NCBI RefSeq assembly: GCF_004023625.1
Contig: NZ_RPDJ01000037.1
Coordinates: 52,343-116,342, forward strand
Length of the DNA stretch: 64,000 nt
Source: Streptomyces cavernae
GTDB taxonomy: Bacteria > Actinomycetota > Actinomycetes > Streptomycetales > Streptomycetaceae
Direction of reading: 5' to 3'
Each line of letters opens with the position of its first letter. The stretch's first letter is position 1. Positions 59,432 to 64,000 of the stretch are shown piece by piece. A model generated the notes under the pieces. The model was not told where the DNA came from. It searched no databases and saw only the letters and a list, made by a program, of their open reading frames with translations. Position numbers and translations under genes: made by a program.

Positions 59432-60895
59432 ATGGCCAACCCGCCGCCGACCGTCCGCCCGGGCGGCGTCATCGCGACCCTGGCGCTCGCCGGCATCGTC
59501 GCATCGATCATGCAGACACTGGTCGTGCCGCTGCTCACCGAACTGCCCGCGATCCTCGGCACCAGCTCGTCGAACGCCTCCTGGGTGGTGACGGCGACGC
59601 TGCTGACGGGAGCGGTCTTCGGGCCGGTCGGCGGGCGACTCGGCGATCTGTACGGCAAGCGGCGGCTGCTGCTCGTGTGCTGTGTCCCGCTGGTAGCCGG
59701 ATCGGTGGTGTGCGCGCTGTCCTCGTCCGTGGTGCCGATGATCGTGGGCCGCGGTCTGCAGGGCATCGGCATGGGGGTGGTGCCGCTCGGCATCAGCCTG
59801 CTGCGTGATGTGATACCGCCGCAGCAGCTCAGCTCCTCGATCGCCCTGGTCAGCGCGTCCCTGGGGATCGGGGCCGGGCTCGGGCTGCCGATCGCGGCCG
59901 CGGTCGCGCAGTACGCCAGCTGGCGGGCGCTGTTCTGGGGTGCCACCGCCCTGGCGGTGGTGGTCACGGCCATGATCTGGTTCCTCGTCCCGGACACCCC
60001 CGCGGGTGCGCGGGGTCAGCGCTTCGACTACATCGGCGCCCTCGGACTCGGCGGGGGAGTGGTGTGCCTCCTGCTCGCGGTCTCCAAGGGTGCGGACTGG
60101 GGCTGGGGCTCGGGGACCACGCTGGCGATGTTCGGTGCCGCGGCGGCGTTGCTGCTCTCGTGGGGGCTGTGGGAACTGCGGACCCGCGACCCACTGGTTG
60201 ACCTGCGCACCACCGCACACCCGCGCGTGCTGCTGACCAACGTCGCTTCGGTCCTCGTCGGGTTCGGCATGTACGCGCAGTCGCTGATCTCTCCGCAGCT
60301 CCTGCAGTTGCCTGAGGCGACCGGCTATGGACTGGGGCAGTCGATGCTCGCCATGGGCCTGTGGATGGCCCCGGCGGGACTGATGATGATGGTGATCTCG
60401 CCGATCGGCGGCAGGCTCACCAACGCTCGCGGCCCCAAGCTCACGCTGATCCTGGGTGCTCTGGTGATCGCGGCCGGCTACGGCCTGTCGCTGGTCCTGA
60501 TGGGCTCCACCTGGGGCCTGCTGGCCGTCGCCCTCGTGGTCAGCTCCGGGGTGGGCCTGGCGTACGGCGCGATGCCCGCGCTGATCATGAGCGCGGTGCC
60601 GCTGTCCGAGACCGCGTCCGCCAACAGCTTCAACACGCTGATGCGTGCGCTCGGCACCTCCGCCGCCGCCGCTGTGATCGGTGTGGTGCTCGCGCAGATG
60701 ACCACCACGATGGGCGGCCAGGCGCTGCCGTCGGAGAACGGCTTCCGCACCGGTCTGCTGATCGGAGGCGGGGTGGCGCTGGTGGCCGCCGCGGTCGCCG
60801 CCTGCATCCCCGCCGCCGCCCGCGGTGCCGCCGCCGGATCAGACGCGGCGGAGCAGAAGCCGACCACTGCCGGGGCGCCCGCGTCCGCGTCGTGA
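59432..60895 (+). CDS. DHA2-type MFS efflux transporter (14 segments)
   Basis: 487 residues. Drug:H+ antiporter-2 pattern with motif A in GRLGDLYGKRRLLLVCC and GRGLQGIGMGVVPLGISLLRDVIP; about 14 membrane segments, then an Ala/Ser tail. ATG 59432 has AGGAG upstream. Divergent from MarR, so an inducible export pump for an antibiotic or toxic metabolite; substrate unknown. Confidence 0.92.
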   Translation: MANPPPTVRPGGVIATLALAGIVASIMQTLVVPLLTELPAILGTSSSNASWVVTATLLTGAVFGPVGGRLGDLYGKRRLLLVCCVPLVAGSVVCALSSSVVPMIVGRGLQGIGMGVVPLGISLLRDVIPPQQLSSSIALVSASLGIGAGLGLPIAAAVAQYASWRALFWGATALAVVVTAMIWFLVPDTPAGARGQRFDYIGALGLGGGVVCLLLAVSKGADWGWGSGTTLAMFGAAAALLLSWGLWELRTRDPLVDLRTTAHPRVLLTNVASVLVGFGMYAQSLISPQLLQLPEATGYGLGQSMLAMGLWMAPAGLMMMVISPIGGRLTNARGPKLTLILGALVIAAGYGLSLVLMGSTWGLLAVALVVSSGVGLAYGAMPALIMSAVPLSETASANSFNTLMRALGTSAAAAVIGVVLAQMTTTMGGQALPSENGFRTGLLIGGGVALVAAAVAACIPAAARGAAAGSDAAEQKPTTAGAPASAS

Positions 60896-61002
60896 ACTCC
60901 GCACACATCGCGGGAGTAGCCCGTAAGTTGGCGTGACATGGCCGACATACGCATGTCCAAGTCAGTCACGGACGGACGGGTGGATGTGGAGGAACGGTAG
61001 GC

Positions 61003-61545
61003 ATGGACGAACGGTTGGGCGTGGACGAACGCGTGGACGCGGCGGTCACGTTGGGACTGCTGGCGGCGTGGGCGCTGCACGACGCCGAGGAGTTGCTGAC
61101 GACGCCGCGCTGGCTGCGCAGGAACGTGCCGGGCCCGCGCGAACGGTTCCCGGCGGTGCCCGAGGCGGTGTGGCGCAGGGTCTCGGCGATCGACGGACGT
61201 GAATTCGCCGTCGCGGTCGGGGCGATGGCCACGATCGTCGCGACCGCGTCGGCCGCCGGACGGCTCACGGGCGGGCGGTCCGGCTTCTACCAGGTCGCGC
61301 TGAACGGTTTCGGGCTGCACGGCGTCGTCCATCTCGCCCAGGCGGCCGCGGTACGCGGATACACGCCCGGTGCCGCCACCTCGCCCTTCCTGGTGATCCC
61401 GTTCAGCCTGTGGGCGCGCGGGAGGTTGCGCCGCGCCGGCGTACTGCGCCCCACGCGCCCGCGTGACCTGGCGACCGGGCTGGCGGCGGCGGGCGCGGCC
61501 GTCGTCGCGTCGCATGCCGTGGCACGGCGGGTGCTCTCCCGCTGA
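61003..61545 (+). CDS. HXXEE-domain membrane protein
   Basis: 180 residues with about four hydrophobic segments. The motif WALHDAEELLT gives His-x-x-Glu-Glu, the hallmark of the HXXEE family, and a second His pair sits in GLHGVVHLAQAAA. Function unknown; a metal-dependent membrane activity has been suggested for the family. ATG 61003 has AGGAA upstream. Unlinked to its neighbours by any visible operon signal. Confidence 0.85.
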   Translation: MDERLGVDERVDAAVTLGLLAAWALHDAEELLTTPRWLRRNVPGPRERFPAVPEAVWRRVSAIDGREFAVAVGAMATIVATASAAGRLTGGRSGFYQVALNGFGLHGVVHLAQAAAVRGYTPGAATSPFLVIPFSLWARGRLRRAGVLRPTRPRDLATGLAAAGAAVVASHAVARRVLSR

Positions 61546-61554
61546 GCCCGCCCC

Positions 61555-61628
61555 GCCGTGCCGGTGCGGCGAAGAACGTCCCTGCCGTGCCGGTGCGGCG
61601 CCTGCACACCTGCCGTGCCGGTGCGGCG
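61555..61628. repeat. Three direct repeats of GCCGTGCCGGTGCGGCG
   Basis: Identical 17-bp copies at 61555-61571, 61584-61600 and 61612-61628, spaced 29 and 28 bp. A related palindrome GCCGTGGCACGGC lies at 61515-61527, inside the HXXEE gene end. The tract lies about 200 bp before the sigma-fusion gene. Confidence 0.85.
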
Positions 61629-61823
61629 AAAAAGTGTTATCCGCGGCCCCGTCCGGTCGTCTCCCCCTGCGTGCCCCGTTACCCCCACGCACCGGAGCAG
61701 CCGTATGTGCCGAGCCGAGAGACGTCGTTCACCGCTGGGACAGCAGAGACAGCTGTTTATTACTGAGGTGGCTGAGAAAGTACGGTGACATCTCAGCGAC
61801 GGCCGGCATCGGAGGGTACTGAC

Positions 61824-63524
61824 GTGGACGGGCGACAGTGGCGCTCCACCATCGCGGCGGCACAGTCGGGCGACCGGCGGGCCCTTGACGAGCTGGTCGA
61901 GGGGTGGTTGCCGCTCGTCTACAACATCGTCGGGCGGGCCCTCAACGGTCATGCGGATGTCGACGACGTCGTCCAGGAGACGATGATGCGGGCCGTCGAC
62001 AACCTCGGCACGCTGCGTGATCCGGACAGTTTCCGCTCCTGGCTGGTGGTCATCGCGATGCGTCAGATACGGGACCGCGCCCGCCGCCGCACCTCCGAGT
62101 CCCTGGCCGACGACGCGGCCCGTGACGCCGCCGACTTCGCCGACCTCACCGTCCTGCGACTGCAGTTGGAGGGCCAGCGGCGGGAGGTCGCGGAGGCGGT
62201 GCGCTGGCTCGACGACGAGGACCGGCAGCTTCTGTCCCTGTGGTGGCTGGAGGTCGCGGGTGAACTGTCGCGGCGCGAACTCGCCGCGGCCGCCGGGATC
62301 AGCCGCCAGCACGCGGCCGTGAAGGTGCAGCGGATGAAGGCCCGGCTGGAGGCCGCCCGCGGCATCGTCCGTGCCCTCGACGCGTCCTGCCCCCGGCTGC
62401 GGGAGGTGACCGCACGCTGGGACGGACGCACCGACTCGGTGTGGCGCAAGCGCCTGGCCCGGCACGTCAGGGACTGCGCGCGCTGCTCCGGCCGGAGCGA
62501 GGAGGTGGTGCCCGCCGAGCGGCTGCTGGTCGGGATCGCGCTGGTGCCGGTCCCGGTCGGCTTCACCCTGGCGTTCGCGCTGGGCGGCAAGACCGCGGCG
62601 GCCGCGACGGGTGCCGCGGGCGCGGCCGTGCCGGTGGGCTGGTCTGCCAAGGTCCTAGGAGTACTGGGCAAGCCCGCGGTGGCGGTGACCGCCGGGGCGA
62701 CGATCGCGGCGGGCGGGGTGTACGTCGTCTCCCACGAACCGGACGGTCCACGGCCGCAGGTCGTGATGCCCACGACACCCACGACCGCGCCCCCGACGTC
62801 CGCCACACCGTCCACGTCCCCGACCGCCGCGCCCTCGCCGCCGTCGAACACGCCGAGGACCGTGCGCAACACACCGGCCCGAGTTTTGTACGGCACGGTC
62901 GTCGACGCCGTCGACAGGGCGCCCGACCCGGGCGCGCGGCCCGCCGCCCTGCCTCGTCGGCCCGAGACCGGAGTGATCAGCAGCGGCGGCCCGAGGGCCG
63001 TGATGAACCACCGCGGGGAGAACGTGACGCTGAAGGGCCGCGGATACCTTCTGGTGCGCTGGCAGCTCTCGCCGCAGTACCGGGCCGGTGGGCTGGTCAT
63101 GCCGTCCTGGAGCGGCCTGGAGGGCAAGCTCTTCCATGTGGCCTCGGGCGGCGGACGCCGCATGGACGACGTCTTCCCGGACAGCACCGACGGCGCCACC
63201 GGAATGGGCGGGCCGAGCACCGGATACGCCGTACTGCCGCCCGGCACCCAGCAGATGTGGCAGAACGAGTACTTCTATCTCGACGGCACGGTCACCCTCA
63301 CCCAGAACGAGCGGGGCTGCGACTACGGCGTGACCGTCTTCCCGCGGTCTTGGGAGGAGGTGAACCAGGACGTCATGACCGGGCCGGACCAGGGGGTGAT
63401 CCGCTACGGCCTGGTTCGCGACAACGGCAAGGACACGGCTCCGGTGCCGCAGTACCTCACCCGCGCGAAGCCGGACGATCCGGCGACGGTGCCCCAGCGG
63501 TCGCAGGTCGCGGCCACTCCTTAG
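61824..63524 (+). CDS. ECF sigma factor fused to a zinc-finger, membrane and C-terminal domain
   Basis: 566 residues from GTG 61824, which has GGAGGG seven bases upstream (GTG 61785 is a longer alternative). Sigma region 2: HADVDDVVQETMMRAVDNLGTLRDPDSFRSWLVVIAMRQIRDRARRR; region 4: WLDDEDRQLLSLWWLEVAGELSRRELAAAAGISRQHAAVKVQRMKARLE. Then a zinc-finger anti-sigma-like motif H-x3-C-x2-C (HVRDCARC, about 214-221), two hydrophobic segments near 233-255 and 284-302, a Pro/Thr/Ser linker, and an unrecognised C-terminal domain of about 180 residues (LKGRGYLLVRWQLSPQYRAGG; FYLDGTVTLTQNERGCDYG). Topology with two segments puts the C-terminus inside, although the linker looks extracellular. Stop TAG lies at the edge of a transposable element. 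Confidence 0.85.
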   Translation: MDGRQWRSTIAAAQSGDRRALDELVEGWLPLVYNIVGRALNGHADVDDVVQETMMRAVDNLGTLRDPDSFRSWLVVIAMRQIRDRARRRTSESLADDAARDAADFADLTVLRLQLEGQRREVAEAVRWLDDEDRQLLSLWWLEVAGELSRRELAAAAGISRQHAAVKVQRMKARLEAARGIVRALDASCPRLREVTARWDGRTDSVWRKRLARHVRDCARCSGRSEEVVPAERLLVGIALVPVPVGFTLAFALGGKTAAAATGAAGAAVPVGWSAKVLGVLGKPAVAVTAGATIAAGGVYVVSHEPDGPRPQVVMPTTPTTAPPTSATPSTSPTAAPSPPSNTPRTVRNTPARVLYGTVVDAVDRAPDPGARPAALPRRPETGVISSGGPRAVMNHRGENVTLKGRGYLLVRWQLSPQYRAGGLVMPSWSGLEGKLFHVASGGGRRMDDVFPDSTDGATGMGGPSTGYAVLPPGTQQMWQNEYFYLDGTVTLTQNERGCDYGVTVFPRSWEEVNQDVMTGPDQGVIRYGLVRDNGKDTAPVPQYLTRAKPDDPATVPQRSQVAATP

Positions 63525-63568
63525 GGGTCCTTTCACTATGCCCGCCCGGGTCGCCTGGTCTGGCAGCC

Positions 63569-63611
63569 GCTCCCCCAAGCTCTCGGCTGCGCTCGAGCAG
63601 GGGGCACCCCC
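63569..63611. repeat. Short palindromic repeat within the outer element
   Basis: CTCCCCCAAGCTCTCGGCT... with CCCCC/GGGGG and GCTC/GAGC arms, ending in GCACCCCCA. It is absent from the corresponding place in the right half of the outer element, so it appears to be an insertion. The sequence recalls a palindromic repeat common between Streptomyces genes, from memory. Confidence 0.6.
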
Positions 63612-63637
63612 ATCGCCGCGTCGCCAAAAGGTCCTAG

Positions 63638-63792
63638 TAGGACTCCGTGAGGTCGCACTGACCTGCGACGATAGTGATCTCGCGGCAGGTGGCCCAGTGC
63701 CCCGCCGGACCAGTTCCCGCAGCTCGGTGCCGCGGGCCGGGCTGCCGGTCGGCAAGGCCGACGGCAACAGCCCCGAACCTCACGGAGTCCTA
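63638..63792. mobile_element. Nested miniature inverted-repeat element
   Basis: Perfect 16-bp terminal repeats TAGGACTCCGTGAGGT (63638-63653) and ACCTCACGGAGTCCTA (63777-63792), each flanked by CTAG (63634-63637 and 63793-63796). Removing 63638-63796 rejoins a hairpin with arms AAGGTCCT/AGGACCTT and GTAGC/GCTAC, which shows it inserted in the centre of an older palindrome. Confidence 0.8.
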
Positions 63793-63962
63793 CTAGTAGC
63801 TCCGCTACGAGGACCTTCCGGCGCCTTGCGATGCACGGCACCAGACCACGCGACCTCATCGGACGCTCATAGTGCAAGGACCCCTTAGCCTCGATCCACC
63901 GATGGGGCCGAGAGTGATCTTCTGATGGGCTTGTGAGCCGGGTGTGGAGCGGTTGCCGTGGA

Positions 63963-63993
63963 CTGGGCAGGCGTTGTCTGCTGGTCTGCCCAG
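63963..63993 (+). terminator. Hairpin near the window end
   Basis: Perfect 8-bp stem CTGGGCAG/CTGCCCAG with a 15-base loop, followed by CTCTTCC. May end the sigma-fusion transcript; no gene is visible between 63888 and the window end. Confidence 0.5.
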
Positions 63994-64000
63994 CTCTTCC

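Larger units (their letters stand above)
63524..63884. mobile_element. Miniature inverted-repeat element (outer), with terminal repeats and target duplication
   Basis: 17-bp terminal inverted repeats GGGGTCCTTTCACTATG (63524-63540) and its partner at 63868-63884 match at 16 of 17. Flanks 63521-63523 and 63885-63887 are both TTA, a likely target duplication. It encodes no transposase. Its interior is broken by a second element and a palindromic repeat. It covers the last base of the sigma-fusion stop codon. Confidence 0.85.

Overview
The window reads as chromosomal DNA from a Streptomyces species. G+C is very high, codon third positions are almost always G or C, GTG starts are common, and two Streptomyces developmental genes are present: nsdA and the sporulation sigma factor whiG. 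The gene order (smc, glucose permease, ftsY, nsdA, amtB-glnB-glnD, ffh, rpsP-rimM-trmD-rplS, four signal peptidases, comM-dprA, whiG, rpsB-tsf-pyrH-frr-cdsA) is, from memory, the order of the conserved chromosome core in S. coelicolor. No phage, conjugative element or CRISPR array was seen, and no rRNA or tRNA gene was recognised.

Layout. 1-10.8 kb: end of a probable rnc, mutM, an HxlR regulator, a CAP-domain membrane protein, acylphosphatase, a small coiled-coil protein, smc, a glucose permease and an F420-type luciferase-like oxidoreductase. 11-21.4 kb: ftsY, a primase-polymerase-like protein, nsdA, the GlnR-type nitrogen operon amtB-glnB-glnD, and ffh. 21.5-31.3 kb: a methyltransferase, a SprT-like protein, the rpsP-khpA-rimM-trmD-rplS ribosome cluster, four consecutive type I signal peptidases, a NUDIX protein and a DUF2469 protein. 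FtsY, Ffh and the signal peptidases together cover co-translational targeting and export. 31.4-35.8 kb: yraN-comM-dprA (DNA processing) preceded by DnaA-box-like sites, then whiG. 36-42.7 kb: a TetR regulator, a secreted M23-type protein, then rpsB, tsf, pyrH, frr and cdsA. 42.7-48.3 kb: a small Cys protein, rlmN, and a TPP riboswitch controlling a three-gene thiamine ABC importer. 48.3-57.8 kb: a mycothiol-linked-type enzyme, a sortase substrate, LOG-family and VOC proteins, an unusual ABC pair, and a polyamine-catabolism-like set (class III aminotransferase, Lrp regulator, divergent aldehyde dehydrogenase). 58-64 kb is accessory: azlD with a truncated azlC, a MarR/MFS efflux pair with a dense operator, an HXXEE protein, a membrane-linked ECF sigma/zinc-finger fusion, and a nested miniature transposon.

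The most notable non-textbook signals are the nested miniature inverted-repeat element covering the stop codon of the sigma-fusion gene, the thiamine riboswitch platform that carries a perfect 10-base complement of the Shine-Dalgarno region, an ABC ATPase lacking its signature, Q-loop and H-loop residues, a repeat-expanded insertion in the SMC hinge, the truncated azlC beside the MarR/MFS cassette, an in-frame TTA codon in nsdA, and several simple-repeat expansions encoding Gly/Ser/Thr/Ala linkers. All database-dependent statements are from memory and could not be checked here.
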